DNA from: Bombyx mori
Lineage: Eukaryota; Arthropoda; Insecta; Lepidoptera; Bombycidae
Length of the DNA: 64,000 nucleotides
Reading direction: 5' to 3'
Assembly (NCBI RefSeq): GCF_030269925.1
Contig: NC_085109.1
Coordinates: 3,906,001-3,970,000, forward strand
Shown: positions 24,651 through 58,339 of the stretch, in pieces
How the letters are laid out: each line of letters opens with the position of its first letter
How positions within the stretch are numbered: the stretch's first letter is position 1
Translations under genes and position numbers: made by a program
Notes under the pieces: generated by a model
Seen by the model: the letters and a program-made list of their open reading frames with translations, nothing else
What the model was told of the DNA's origin: nothing
The model's database searches: none

Positions 24651-25407
24651 TACAATCGTTTCTTATGATATGTCGTAATCGTTTTTAACATACAGCGCAT
24701 TCGTTGAATTCGAATTCCGTAATTACCTCAATACCACCACACAACACACAATCGAATTAAAAATGAAGCTTTCTTCAGTAGAAGGTTCATCCCTGATTTT
24801 GTCGAAATACAGTCCAGACACAGAGAAACCGTCCAATACATTAAGCATCGTTGCGAAGTTCTGTTGTTCTAGTTGGTATACTATTGCCTAATAGATGCTA
24901 ATCTACATTAAATCACGACTTCGACCTTCAGAACGTTCGATCACCGTCTGCACTTTTAATAATGACCCTATTCTCATTCTTGCAACTGGTTTCTGAAAGG
25001 TTCCACTTTCTAATGGTCTAATAAATTATTATTAATAATAATTATCATGGATCTTTGAAAGTCACCAGCTTAAGTTGGAATCCAAAGTAAACGTTTTGTA
25101 AAAAAATTCATATGTAGGTAGTTTGATTGTCTAATTTTGTAATCGGATAGCTTTGTTTGATTTACAAGCAATTGTTTCATTTATCAACTATCTTTGATAA
25201 ATAAATAAGTGGCTAATTAAAATAAATTGTTTACAATAAATATGAATACAAAAGCAATTTTCTTAACGTTTTGAGCAGTGTTGAGCAGGCATTTAGCCGA
25301 TATATGAAATACTTACTTAATGCTTACAAGTTCTCTGATTATTTTGAAATATTATAAAATACATCATTGTTGAAACTATGTACTTGCGACTCAACATTAC
25401 ATACAGG
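24651..25407. other. No feature recognised
   Basis: Unique AT-rich sequence. Confidence 0.45.
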
Positions 25408-25725
25408 TTTTCATACCTATTTGCTGGTAGCCTAAGGGGATATTCCAGTTTCGCGCGGACGGTTTGGTAAGCTCACGGGCTCAACCTGAGAATTTGCTAA
25501 CACTAGCCCTACCTAAAGCAGTTCTTCGCAGTATCTACCCCCGAATCGGAATCGCGACCCTCTGAGATCCGGCGAAAAATTCAGTAGGTTATATCTATGG
25601 ATTAGTTCGATCGTTGAACTTTTCAATTACAACGAAGAGTTCGATGAGGACCTTAATCGGTGCTTGAGGGGTCTAAGAGCACCGAAAGTGAATCCGAAGG
25701 ATCCGACAAGACATGTTTGGTATCA
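25408..25725 (-). mobile_element. SINE-A, near full length
   Basis: A minus-strand copy running from the tail-side CCTATTTGCTGGTAGCC through the core and the GAACTCTTCGTTGTAATTG block to the 5' CCAAACATGTCTTGTCGG end. It is the longest uninterrupted SINE-A in the window. Confidence 0.85.
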
Positions 25726-26435
25726 TACTAATTCGAGAAATAGATGGTCGGCGCGCCTGGTAGTTTCCCTTCTTGGTCTTGACGCAGATACTCAGTGTCT
25801 CAGGAAAACAAAAAATCACTAATCCTGAATATCGTATTAAGGATAACGAATCAAACTGTTTAAAATATTGAATTGTCATAGGTCTTTATGCCAAATTTCG
25901 AATTAATCCGACGTTTTGAAGGGGGTCAAAATCATGTTCAAAGATTCCGTTACATACTAGCATACGTATGAAGCTAATAAAAGCGTATTAATAAATGACG
26001 CGCTAAAGCATAGAATATCATAGAATATATACAAACAAACATCAACTTGTATAAGAATCAGAAGTAAAGTGTTGCAAGATGATGATTAATAAGCTTTTTA
26101 TAAAAAAGGGACAACTTTGATTCATAAAATAGCTCTGAAATTATTCGTCCGAAATAATTTTGTTCTCACACACTGAAACACATACTACATTTTGTTCTTA
26201 GTTCCTAACCGCCAAAATCGATTTAAAGTTATCTTATCGTACATCTATATCAGTCCAAAGTTCACATGAGCGTCTTTATTCCGACACGGGAAAACCGAAA
26301 AACAAAATCGTCAATAGCATTTTTAGTAACAAATGTCTTCCTTGCAATGCCGTCAATGATTGGATTATTCTTATACTTGGGGTACTATAAGAACCTTTTG
26401 TAAGCTGATTTATTTACCCTTTTTTTCACTCTTTT
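25726..26435. other. No feature recognised
   Basis: Unique AT-rich sequence between two SINEs. Confidence 0.45.
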
Positions 26436-26886
26436 TTATGTTTTTTTATTGCTAATTGGGTCGACGAGCTCACAGCCCACCTGGTGTTAAGTGGTTACTG
26501 GAGCCCATAAACATCTACTACGTAAATGCGCCACCCACCTTGAGATATAAGTTCTAAGGTCTCAAGTATAGTTATAACGGCGGCCCCACCCTTCAAACCA
26601 AAACGCATTATTACTCCTTAACGGTAGAATTAGGCAGGGCGGTGGTACCTACCTGTGCGGACTCAGAAGAGGTCCTACCAACAGTAATTACGCAAATTAT
26701 AATTTTGCGGGTTTGATTTTTATTACACGATGTTATTCCTTCACCGTGGAAATCAATCGTGAACATTTGTTAAGTACGTATTTCATTAGAAAAATTGGTA
26801 TCACAATAGAAAAAAAATTGGATTCGAACACCGGTGCATCGCTATATACGAATGCACCGGACGTCTTATTATTAGGCCACGACGAC
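26436..26886 (-). mobile_element. SINE-B, full length
   Basis: A minus-strand copy from the T-run and TTGCTAA end to the tRNA-like head near 26820-26886 (reverse complement carries GGCCTAAT and GGTGTTCGAATCC). Confidence 0.9.
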
Positions 26887-27004
26887 TAACTTTAATGCGT
26901 CTTAAAAAAAAAAGTAACGAGGTGCGTGTAAGTGTATGAGGAAATAAAACACAAAACGAAAATATGTTCATAAACTATATATTTGAAAATTACATACTAA
27001 CACA

Positions 27005-28022
27005 ATCATTTAAAGAAAAAGTCCTTTAATATTATCTACGCCGACTAATTGACTGCCATGTGGCGGGCTGTCATTGTGACGTACACTTATCTATGGTACA
27101 CGTACAAAACATGGCCACACCACTCTCCTATCGATATTAATCGAATGGCCTAAAGGTCTAGATACCAGGCCAAAAACTCAAAAAAAAAAATCGAACAACA
27201 ACCTCCTTCTAAAATAAAGTAAGTACTAAAACAAAAAAAAAAAGGTATATCTATAATTCGCTAAACAGGAATGAAATTATAACATTGCGATAGATATCCC
27301 GGCGTTGACACTACATTGCAAGTTATGTACTGCTAAGATAAATTCTACACACAATTATAATTAGGTGCACTACGAACATCAATAACATCGCGTATAAGAC
27401 GAGAAACTAATCTTAAAAAAGATAGGGAATACGATATTAGGCATAATGCACGCTTAATTTACTTATGATAATAATAAAAAACAAAAAAAAACATAATTTT
27501 AATCAACAATAATAATATTATTCTTCGACCACGAATTTTAATCTAAAATTATTATAATATTTAAAATAACAAAAATAGAACTAAAAATTAATTCCGTAAT
27601 TAAGAACAAAATATATGTATATTTCAATGCAAAACGACGATAGACTCCTTCAATCAGTCTTACAGTTGGAAGGTTTGCATTCAGCTGTAATTTCATAAAA
27701 TTAAAATAATATTTTGTACGAATCGAATTGAGCTAATCGTTAAACGGTACTGCTAATTATAACGCCACAACTGAACCGGCCATAAAAACTTCGGCAGTAG
27801 ATAATCCTAAATTTTACCGGCTGCCATTCGTCGCGACACTTCGATCACTCACTCCATTGTCATTCTCGGAAAGAGAGCGCTAGACGTCTCAATAACTCGT
27901 TTAGCCACATCCACAGTCTTTCACAACGGTGGACTCGCGGTCCTGTTATTAGGGCGTGACCCCTACTAATGCTGGTTTGGTATTACGTATGCCGTAGACC
28001 CCGGGAGGTCCGACACGATCGC
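27005..28022 (-). other. Probable 3' UTR of the PFKFB gene
   Basis: Below the stop codon at 28025-28023 lies about 1 kb without any recurrent repeat, unlike the introns on either side. On the minus strand no AATAAA was found in this stretch. An ATTAAA variant poly(A) signal sits at 27030-27025, so cleavage near 27005 is plausible. The exact end is inference. Confidence 0.4.
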
Positions 28023-48702
<20,680 letters not shown>

Positions 48703-48825
48703 CTGCAACAAAATATTACCTTATAAATGCATAGTCCGATATGGATATTCAAATAACCGCTATTCCTTCCCATATGTAGCTAACTTTTAGCGACAGCCAA
48801 ATAAGTGGCTAAGAAGAGTACTTCT

Positions 48826-48950
48826 TTCTGCATAGTCAGTTGCGTAATTAAGTCCACTTTCAGACTGAGCGCCGTGAACTCACCTACCAAACCGTGCGTA
48901 ACTGGAATAGCCCCTCGAGGATACAGGTGATTAGGTAAAAAATAATAATA
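48826..48950 (+). mobile_element. SINE-A 3' fragment, old
   Basis: The CCGTGAACTCACCTACC block, the GTAACTGGAATAGCCCC block and the GATTAGGTAAAAAATAA tail remain. Confidence 0.65.
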
Positions 48951-49051
48951 GCAAAATTCCTATTATTGCAGTAACCCCAGAAATTGTCATGGACTTCTTT
49001 GGAAAAACATTTGTAAGATACTAGATAATGTCAAAAACGCACTTTTTTTTC

Positions 49052-49600
49052 CCCCTACCTATTCGCTGGTAGCCTAAGAGGCTATTCCAGCTACGCCCAG
49101 ACGGGTAAGTGAGCTCACGGGCTCAACTTGAGAGAATTTGCTAACACTAGCCCTAGCAAGAGCAGTGCTTCGCAGTATCTACCATCGGATCGGAATCGCG
49201 ACTCACTGGCAAGATCCGACGAGAAACTCGGTGGGTGGACCTCTTTGGAAGACACTATTAAACACATGTAAATTACTGTTTTACTTGCATAGTTTGCACA
49301 GTTGCCTCACTCGTCATTATAACACCGAGCTCTGCCATTGGACAGATCAAATCCCCAAAACGTGTTTCAACGTGGTATTTGAAAATAGGAGAAAAATCTT
49401 ACCTATCTTACTTATCTAACAATCTTATCTTAGTGGGCCGAGTCTAGGGGCTAGTTCGCTCGTCGAACTCTTCGTTGTAATCAACGAATTCGACGAGGAC
49501 GGTGGCCGATGTTTGAGAGATCTAAAAGCACCGAGAGTGAATCCGGGGATCTGACAAGACATGTTTCCGGCAACGGCGGCTTTGCGATGCTCCTTCGCGG
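49052..49600 (-). mobile_element. SINE-A copy, apparently split
   Basis: The 3' part lies at 49052-49235 (CCTACCTATTCGCTGGTAGCC to CGAGAAACTCGGTGGG). The 5' part lies at 49435-49600 (GTCGAACTCTTCGTTGTAATC to CATGTTTCCGGCAACGGCGGC). About 200 bp of unrelated AT-rich DNA (49236-49434) separates them. Order and orientation match a single full-length copy interrupted by an insertion. Confidence 0.7.
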
Positions 49601-49734
49601 TCGGATAAGTATTTAGCAGCGGCCACAGTATGAAGGTTTTCGTATCGCACCGCTTTGTCAAAGTAGCATTCTGACGCTTCCTTGAGATACTTACGTATCG
49701 GTACTATATTTATTCTTTTCGTGGGAGATTTATA

Positions 49735-49930
49735 CTAGTGGTAGGGTATGTTGTAAGCCTGTTCGAGTAGGTATCAACATAGTACCTACATCTACATCAA
49801 AATAATGAGCCCCAAATAAGTCAGTCGAAAACTTCGAGCACACGTCTCAAGCTGGATAGCTTGCCATTCGAAATTGGATATCATTGGTTGCTAGTAGACA
49901 CTTAAGATGGGCCGTGAAGTCGTTATTTGG
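49735..49930 (+). mobile_element. Very old SINE-B trace
   Basis: The ACTAGTGGTAGGGTATGTTG start and the GATGGGCCGTGAAGTCG end align with the family, but the middle is badly decayed. Confidence 0.45.
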
Positions 49931-50754
49931 CAATTTAAAAAAACCTGATTTATTTGGTGTTATCAAGATCAGGACTTTCCAATAAAAAGCACTCGTCTTA
50001 GTAAATAACTAAAAACGGCCTTTAAATATTTGAGATCTCAAGTACCTTTTAAAATCACCAGTTCTTTTTATAATCAATAAGGTGAACTTAAACAAGTTCT
50101 GATATATCCAATATTCATGTAAATACTATTCATAATTCGAAATTCAAAAAACAAGTCTCAAGACAACACGATTAGACAAATCCAGTCAGTGTACACAAGT
50201 GTAAGTTTGATGGCTCCCATCCTCCATTGAGATTTACATACATCGGTTCGAATTTGAGACGTAATACGAATATGTGAATGTTCGAGAACAATTTCACGCG
50301 GACTGTCTTGTTTTATCTTGTACTGGATTACCTAAATACTGTATGGTTTTCGCTAAGTAATAAAACTAAAGATTAAGTCATTAGAAACTGACTACATCAT
50401 TGAAACTGAGCAAGGTCACGTATTATTATTTGTTACAATTTATCACAGATACTTATGTAATCAATGTTATGTTCAATGTAATGTAACCTCAACTGTGTTC
50501 ACAAGTACCACAGACATACGTAAGAATCAACCGAATGATTTTATGTAACAATAATAATGCAATTTTGTCCATAAATTTGAATGAATTATGTATTATCATA
50601 GACGTTCGTTGAACTATATTTTCAATGGAGGAAAAATTAAATCAATCAAAATTTTCGAAGATAATCCAATTTGTTACGTAAATTCACAACTCTAGTAGCG
50701 CTTGTGACATTTATCGAGAACAAAAGTGTTGTTTGCGAAACTTTCATAGTCGAA
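49931..50754. other. No feature recognised
   Basis: AT-rich; if PFKFB starts near 50.9 kb this is its first intron. Confidence 0.45.
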
Positions 50755-50915
50755 TTCAAGGTCCGATTGGCGCGAGCGAACACCAAAGCCAACAATGCGA
50801 ACTTTGATCCCTAGCAACTAGAAACGATCTCGCCCCGCCCTCACTGGATAAATTTAGACGCGATCAATTATGTAGCTGCGCTGCGTATATCAAACGATAG
50901 TATATACTGTGAATT
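50755..50915 (-). promoter_or_regulatory. Candidate promoter / first exon of PFKFB
   Basis: A CpG-rich stretch in an AT-rich setting. On the minus strand it shows a TATA-like GTATATACTAT at about 50913-50903, then about 80 bp later a GC box GGGCGGGGC (50842-50834), a CCAAT motif near 50770 and an ATG at about 50750. It lies upstream of the first visible PFKFB exon in the right orientation. No donor of the required phase could be fixed, so the assignment is inference. Confidence 0.3.
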
Positions 50916-51188
50916 GTAGGTGTGCCCGCGTAAATCACTGGTATTAACAATTCATTGAGTTCTTATGCTATTTTTTAAAGTCGGTTCAAACGTTTCTGAA
51001 GTTTTCAGCGCATGCGTTCATCGTCAACTTATTTTATCACTGGCCTGTTTCTTGGTTTGATAAAGACTAAATAGTTTTGCTTACATTTCTTTGATTAAAT
51101 AAATGTAGTCTGAGAAGACATTAATATGTAGTCTTTGTTTGTATCTCAATAGAAAAAAGAAGGTCTTACGATTCCGATGGCAGGGCAT
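50916..51188. other. No feature recognised
   Basis: AT-rich sequence upstream of the candidate promoter. Confidence 0.45.
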
Positions 51189-51436
51189 TTTTATTTTTTT
51201 TATTGCTTAGCTGGGTGGACGAGTTCACAGCCCACCTGGTATTAAGTGGTTACTGGAGCACATAGACATCTACGACGTAAATGCGCCACCCACCTTGAGA
51301 TATGAGTTATAAGGTCCCAGTATAGTTACAACGGCTGCACCACCCTTCAAACCGAAACGCATTACTGCTTCACGGCAGAAATAGGCAGGGCGGTGGTTCC
51401 TACCCGCGCGGAGTCACAAGAGGTCCTACCACCAGT
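51189..51436 (-). mobile_element. SINE-B copy, 5'-truncated
   Basis: A minus-strand copy from the T-rich tail and TTGCTTAGCTGGGTGGACG to GTCCTACCACCAG; well preserved. Confidence 0.93.
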
Positions 51437-52581
51437 AAATGCGTATCCAGTAAATACCATGAATTGCGTACTCGCACTTGCACGGGTACCGATGTTTATT
51501 TACCGTAAAGTCGATGCAGATGTGCTATTTAGAGCACATGTACCAGTGCAATTGACATTTCGACATTAATTATCTGAAGGCAAACAGCGGCGCGTACATT
51601 ATATTATCTATGGTCTCGGGTGACGTCAAACTCGCATCCATAATAGCCAATAAAAAGCATTTACGAAATAACTCATAAAAAGCTATTTCGAAGCTGTAAA
51701 TAATTTATTGTACAATAGATACGGATTTTAAAAGGTAATTTAAGCAAATCGTGACATAAACACTGATATAATGTGTGTACTTAGATTTTTACACTGCTTA
51801 TCAAAATAATTAATGGGCTAGTCGTGTTTCAAAGTTTCAATGCCCACCTCGTGAGATTCTATTTCAAATTCAGTTCCGAATGTTCCAAATAAATTATTGA
51901 ATATTATTTTAGAAGCGTTGGCCATAATGTAAAAACAAAAATTAAATAAGCCTTGTTTGTTAATGACATTTATATATTGTACATTCAATTGGCTAAGAGT
52001 GGAAAGCAATAAATACTAGATACTTTTAAACAAAATTCAGTTATTCTCAGCCGTTCAGCAACTCTAACTAGCTGACTTTTGTATCTTTCATATTCCTGTG
52101 CCTTTTTGTTATTATCAGCGTAAAACCAAATTACAAATGACAACAGTAATAACATCCTAAGCTAATGGCAGTATGATATAAGCAAATAAGGTTCGATTTA
52201 GCATGTGCTTGTTTATTTCGTAACCCTTGCCGTTTCACCACATTCGCTGTGTCAGTCAATTGACAAACAGGTCACACAGAGCCGTAGAGAATTCATGCGT
52301 CAGCTGATCTTAATTGGTCCACTGTTAAAGTGTAAAAATGTGCAGTGTAGAATCATTGAAGTAATAGAGTGTTCTTCGATTTCAAGGAGTCGTAGACATT
52401 ACTAAAACTACTTAGAGGGCTGCACACGATGTAGCAGCTTAGTCATCTGTGAACCACGCAAACCACATAATATTCGAAAAGTCTGAAATAATCGTCTAAA
52501 CAATAAAAAACACAAGATTAAACCGTAGAAATAGTTTTAGTTATTAAATAGACGATTTTTTTCAATTGAGTTTATTTAAAA
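51437..52581. other. No gene recognised
   Basis: AT-rich; a short motif (AAGATTAAACCGTAGAAATAG) shared with 29360-29400 occurs near 52510-52540. Confidence 0.4.
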
Positions 52582-52980
52582 CTAGCGGCCCGCTCCGACT
52601 CCGCTCGGGTTTTTAACAAAAATTTCAACGATATTTGACGTTGTTTTATTTTTTTAATAAAAGAACACTTTTTGCGGCATAAGTATAATAGTTCAAAGTA
52701 GTACATTATTTTAAAGTAGTACATTATTTTATTCTATCATCAATAGTTTTCGCAGGGCACACTATGTAAAGAATATTTTAGGTAATTTTCTTACACCTTG
52801 GGTTACATTATTGGAGTTTTAGTAACGATTTCAAAAAAGATTCTAGCCTATGTCACTCGGGAATAGTGTAGCTACAAAACAGTGAAAAAATTTTTCAAAT
52901 CGGAGTTTCGGAGTCTATTCAATACAAACAAATAAACAAACAAACAAATCTTTCCTCTTTATAATATTAGTATATATAGA
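52582..52980 (-). mobile_element. Non-autonomous Helitron-type element
   Basis: On the minus strand it starts A|TCTATATATACTAATATTA with a GTTTGTTTG run and ends GAGCGGGCCGCTAG|T at 52582. This is a third subfamily by internal sequence. Confidence 0.8.
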
Positions 52981-54112
52981 TGATCCAGAATTAATATCAT
53001 TCGGTAATGATTCCCTTAGAACAAATATTTCGTTTTTGTTCGATACCACAGTGATTTTCACTTCACTTTGAACTGGTTTTTTTCCATTCATTAGATTCAA
53101 AATTAGTGCTCTAGTGGTACAGTAGATGCTGATTAATTTGCTAGATCATCAGAGTGTTTCGACCTCCCAGCATCAATAACAATAATAATTGTACCCAATT
53201 AGTATTATTGCGAAAACGTTGTTCGTGGACAAACAATTAATTGTAAATTTTCCGACCTTGTCGACTAGTGATTGTAATGCACACAATTCTTTATATTGGA
53301 TGACAAACAACAATACATTTTTATATTTAGAGCTGTGATTTCAACAGTGCGCAAAAGATTGGACATCGGTGTGACTGACCCTATTTAGTTAATCGATCGG
53401 AGCCGAATTAGATATATATTAAAGATTATTATAAGATTATTATTAGATATATATTATTAATTATTATTTCATACAACATTTATATTCACTCGATAGAAAT
53501 TGCAACTATATTTTGGTTTCAAAGGTAAATAAAACTAATAATTTGAACGTTTATTTTACATAATTGTAGCTCACGGGACTGGGATATCAATACACCATCT
53601 CTTCTCGCGAATTTCATAAAAAGCGGCAAAGGGATCCGGCGATAAGGCAGCAAGATTCTCTGAGTATTTTTCCACGCAACATTTACCGGTGAAAGGGTGT
53701 GGGGCGGGGGTGGTGTTATGAATCTGTACGGGTGGCACACCCTACCTATTTCTGTTTTGAGCCAACCAAGCGTCCTTGTTTCAAGAGTAAGATGGCCGTT
53801 ATTCTGATGTAATTTAATAGGAAATGCGATTTGAAATGTTAGGGTAGCGTTTACGTTACATTATCTATGATCTGATATGAAAAATAGGCAGTATGGTTAC
53901 GATATCCCGTGAATAATCACATCAGCACTACCACAAGCAAAAATGCCTGCATGGATTTTGAAAATCAACATACTGTGAAGTACTTAAATACTAATAAACA
54001 GGCTTGTTCATAATATAAAATGTCCTTATCGATTTATGATGTACATACACATTAGCTAAAAGTAATGCACCATGATGTATAAAGTAAAGATTTATACATT
54101 TATTAATGCATA
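52981..54112. other. No gene recognised; one old SINE-B trace
   Basis: A decayed SINE-B block (CGGGTGGCACACCCTACCTATTTC...) is visible at about 53725-53850; the rest is AT-rich. Confidence 0.4.
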
Positions 54113-54390
54113 TGAGTCGACTATTATCAAAGCCGGCAATCTGACTTTTGGACAATGATTGGTAAATCAGAAAAACGAATTATTGACTTTGTATTCCATT
54201 GGCAGTCACAAAACTCTTCGGAACGACATCTTAGATAAATAGCAGGTTAACTATTAACCTTTATTTAATGCAGGTTTTGAACCGTATTCTTTGAAGGAGA
54301 CGATTATATTCAAATCAATCTGTATTGACATATCAATAATATTTTTTTGTCCAAATGCACAGATTGCCGCCTTTGATAATAGACGACTCA
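54113..54390 (+). mobile_element. 278-bp MITE, copy 3
   Basis: Same length, ends and TA flanks as the copy at 39334-39611 and nearly identical in sequence. Confidence 0.95.
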
Positions 54391-54690
54391 TATATTAATG
54401 CCGTTCTCGGAGAGTCACGCGGCACTGCACGCAAGATTGTAGCTAGGTAGCTTAGCTCACGTAATGGATAATTTATTGCTTTTATTCATTATTAATTCCG
54501 ACCAATTTGTTCGTTCTTTGTGAATACGCTTAAAAACAGTATGCAGTCTTTTAACAAAGATATTATATATTTGAGTTTTTAAGCAGTTTATTCTTTCTTT
54601 AAGATTAGGTACGTGTAAAAATGGCATGTAGTTTTTCACAAAGATACTTAGTAATTTTACGTTTTTATAACAATAAGTTGAACGGAACAT
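54391..54690. other. No feature recognised
   Basis: AT-rich sequence between the MITE and the SINE-B. Confidence 0.5.
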
Positions 54691-54945
54691 TTTTACTGGT
54701 GGTATAACCTCTTGTGAGTCCGCGCGGGTGGGTACCACCACTCTGCCTGTTTATGCCGTGAAGCAGTAACGCGTTTCGGTTTGAAGGGTGGGATAGCCGT
54801 TGTAACTATACTTGAGACCTTAAAACTTATATTTCAAGATGAGTGGCGCATTTACGTTGTGGATGTCTATGGGCGCCAGTAACCACTTAACACCAGGTGG
54901 GCTGTGAGCTAGTCCAACCATCTAAGCAAAAAAAAAAAAAAAACA
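54691..54945 (+). mobile_element. SINE-B copy, 5'-truncated
   Basis: Runs from TTACTGGTGGTATAACCTC to CATCTAAGC and an A-run. The short sequence AACATTTT lies directly before it and directly after the A-run, a plausible target duplication. Confidence 0.93.
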
Positions 54946-57053
54946 TTTTATTTAATGCTTGTACGTTTATCCTTAGAACGGTTTGTTAATTGCTCCAAGT
55001 ATGTACTCATCAATCAGAGATGTATCACACATGTGAGTAGCCGTCCTAACTACTAAAAGGCCGCCTCAAAAATATCTGGCCTTCACGGCCGCTGATTTAT
55101 ATAAGCGTACAACTAATTATGTATTATTCAACTGACTATTTAATGCTGTCTTTTATATTTTTGTGTGTCTATGAATTTATGTTTCGCATTAGGTTAGTGG
55201 TTACCGGAGTATATTGACAACATAAGGTGGATACCACAACTCACGTTGAGATATGAGATCAAAGTCCAAATTTTATAGTATAACTACTGTGTCAGTGTTG
55301 AAACCGGAACACGTGATTGGTTCGCGGCTGAAATAGGCAGGATCCGGTCTGATAATACGTCCTATTTAATCGATAACACCCTACTACGAAATTAAACTGT
55401 TTTTTAAAAACCACCACGCCCTAACGTGCAATAAGTTACGAGTTAGTAACGAAAGCGCTAAATTGTGTATTATCTACAATTATCTGTCAAATGGAATTCC
55501 ATAAAACATGTCATTACTCTTTAGTCTGTGCAACAATAGCTGGAAATAAACTTAATCAAGTCTATAAATTGAAGCAGTGGCGTCACCAGATACCGAAATT
55601 ATCAATACATATTGTCAACCAACGCCCACGCAACAGCTCTGATAGTTTTGTAATAGTTTACGCATACCATTAATTGAAATGCCCCCAAAACATTCAAATC
55701 TTCTGTTAGGCGTTGTTAGTAAGTCGTTAAGAATTGACTATTTAGAAGTTATAGTTTAATACAAAATTTTTGGACTCCAACAAATTAAAATAATGACTTA
55801 AAAGAGATTTAATGAACATAAATAACTTAGATTTTGTGAGAATTTCGATTACAAAAAAAGTATCAAGACAAAAATGTCTGGATCTTTTTTATTTGTGTGT
55901 ACGGGCATGCGAAAGCTCATGGGCACATCTGGTTTTATCTGGTAGCCTTTATAAATAATATACGCGCATTTAAAACAATTTGGATAAATCTGTATCTTAC
56001 GGCATAGGACGAAGGAACATAGTGAAACTAAGAAAAAAATTACAAGAATCTGACAAGACTATCTGAAGATAACTTTGAACTAATGAAAATAGTCGAAAAA
56101 GATTGTTTATCTGGGTTTGGTCATAATAATTCCATCAATATCTTTAAGCTCAACAAAACAAACAGTGCGAGCTGTGATAGTGAACATGGCAACACAGTGT
56201 CATTTTTCTGAACAACATTGGTTATAGATAAACATATTTTGTATATAAGCCTTCTATTTAGATATTCGATAATATATTTGAATAACAATGACTGTTTTAA
56301 TTTGTTCGGTTGTTTCGTTGTTGCCCGAACTAAGTCTGGAGGCGTGGTTCAACGTCACTAGCAGTGGCGCGATGTTTTATATCGTATAACCGTTCGCTGA
56401 CACGGATACAATTTACTCGTCGATTTTTGTCAATTGAAGTGAATCTGAGTTGTATTTTATCGGCATAAGGTAATTTAAGTCATTTTCTTTTATGAATAAT
56501 AATATTTATCATGATGTTTAACGGTATTTAATTTATTGTTACATAGTTACATAAATAGTTGATACACGAATTTTTAGTCATATTAAAAAGTAAATCTTCA
56601 TATACTTATTAATCGAGTTCAAAATGTGAGGTCATAAAAGTATGTTGTAATTATATTATTATTCATCGTCATTTAATCTTAAACAGATAAGTTTTTGTTC
56701 TACCTAATCAAGACAAATGTTTTACGTCACAAAAAATGTATATAATATAATAACATTGAATATGATAATATTATATTTATGCTTCAAAACATGAACTAAA
56801 AATAATTTTAAAGTCTTTGTATGTGTACGATGACTTAGTTTGTTTTTGCTTCGAATGCTCGTGTTACCAATCGTTTTTATTCGAAACAAAAAAACATTGT
56901 TAATTTTTTGTTTTATGTGTTTTTATTTATTTAACATTATCTACAAACTAGTTAATAAACTCTAACCACATTTTGTTCTGCTATTCTCTTTCTGAATTAA
57001 AGTATCTGCTAAAATTATTAAATTTGTTTTCATAGAAAACCAGCGTCCCACCC
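54946..57053. other. No gene recognised; decayed SINE traces
   Basis: An old minus-strand SINE-B (GGTTAGTGGTTACCGGAG ... GGCTGAAATAGGCAGG) is visible at about 55190-55350 and a scrap near 55905-55950. The segment at 56330-56468 is CpG-richer and is discussed as a finding. Confidence 0.4.
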
Positions 57054-57108
57054 TTTTTTTCCCCTACCTATGCTGATAAATAGCCTTGAGAGGCTATCAC
57101 TAAAAGTA
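57054..57108 (-). mobile_element. SINE-A tail fragment
   Basis: Only TTTTTCCCCTACCTATGCTG and TAGCCTTGAGAGGCTATCA remain. Confidence 0.7.
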
Positions 57109-58339
57109 CACAGCATTGCATTAAGTTTAATCATAACAGTTTAATTGCCGCAGCGAAAATTAAAAAAATCATTATCATTTATGTATTCTGACATAGTGAC
57201 AAAGGTTTTTCTTTTCTTTTTTACCTGTTCGTAGATCACATTCTTCACAACGCAAGTATAAATGCATTTTTAATATCAGATTACGTGCTTCACGCATTTC
57301 AAACTTCGATCAACAATAGTAACTAGATAAAGGGATACGTACAAAATTAAAGCAAAAACTGTCCGCGTGAATATATACTTATATAGCTACATTCGTTTAT
57401 TAACAAACGGAGAAAAAAGTTTTGAAACACTTTTACTTTCAAACTAATAACAACTATGGCACCTAGTAATAAAGTCACAAATCTCCAAAACATTATCTAA
57501 TACTTACGATCATTCGTCACATAAAACGAGCAAAGCAATAAATTACTCCTGTCACTTACCAATAAAAAGACATATTTTAAACAACTTTTAATGTTAAATC
57601 AATCTTAAGACGCAACAAATAAAGTAACTTTTCCCTTAATTGCTCTGAGAACTAACATCGTTTTGCTTTATTTATTTTTGCTTCTTGAAATGCCGATTTC
57701 TATTTACTACAGGAGGTAAGGGAGTCGCGCTTAACACTAAAATAATTTATTAAAGTAAAAGTTTAGTTGTTTACTTTTTATGTTTTGGAAATGTATGTTT
57801 GTTAGTATCTATACATTACTTATTATTTTATTAGCGTTACGTTTTTGTGTAATATATATTTTTAAGTTTTCGCGACCAGTGCACATAATAAAACAACGTT
57901 TAAACGGTTTCAAGCGTGGTATTTTTATTACAATGTTTCGGCCACATTTCAGTAGCCGTGAGCACGGAAGGCAAAGATGTCCAGTGTCAATAAGCAGAGT
58001 TCTTAGCTGGCTTATAAAAGTCATCTCTTGTTTCTCTGGCGACAATCGAGATCCATTCTGCACACGTGATTGCTAGGAAAGCTAAAATAAAAATGGAAAG
58101 CTAAGTATCTAATGAGAGTCCAACAAACAGACACAAAAGCAGCATTAACCAATTTTAACCAACTAATTTTGAAGTGCTGCTAACAAATTTTAAAAAATTA
58201 TTACAACACAAATCTACTCCATGCCTTTACTGTTCTGTTAAGCAAAAGTTTGTCCATGTGTTGGCCGAGCCTTGGCCAACATTTGTAGCGGTGGTTAAAA
58301 ATCGGTAATTTTGTTCAAAATTTAATATTATTTATAAGT
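57109..58339. other. No gene recognised
   Basis: A 98-codon plus-strand ORF (57780-58076) opens with a hydrophobic stretch but has no recognisable domain. The GC-richer half (57890-58076) may belong to a repeat that I cannot name. Confidence 0.35.

Noticed and set aside
57780..58076. 98-codon plus-strand ORF with a hydrophobic N-terminus.
   Set aside because: No domain, no splice context, AT-driven hydrophobic codons; it could be a chance ORF or repeat, so no gene is called.
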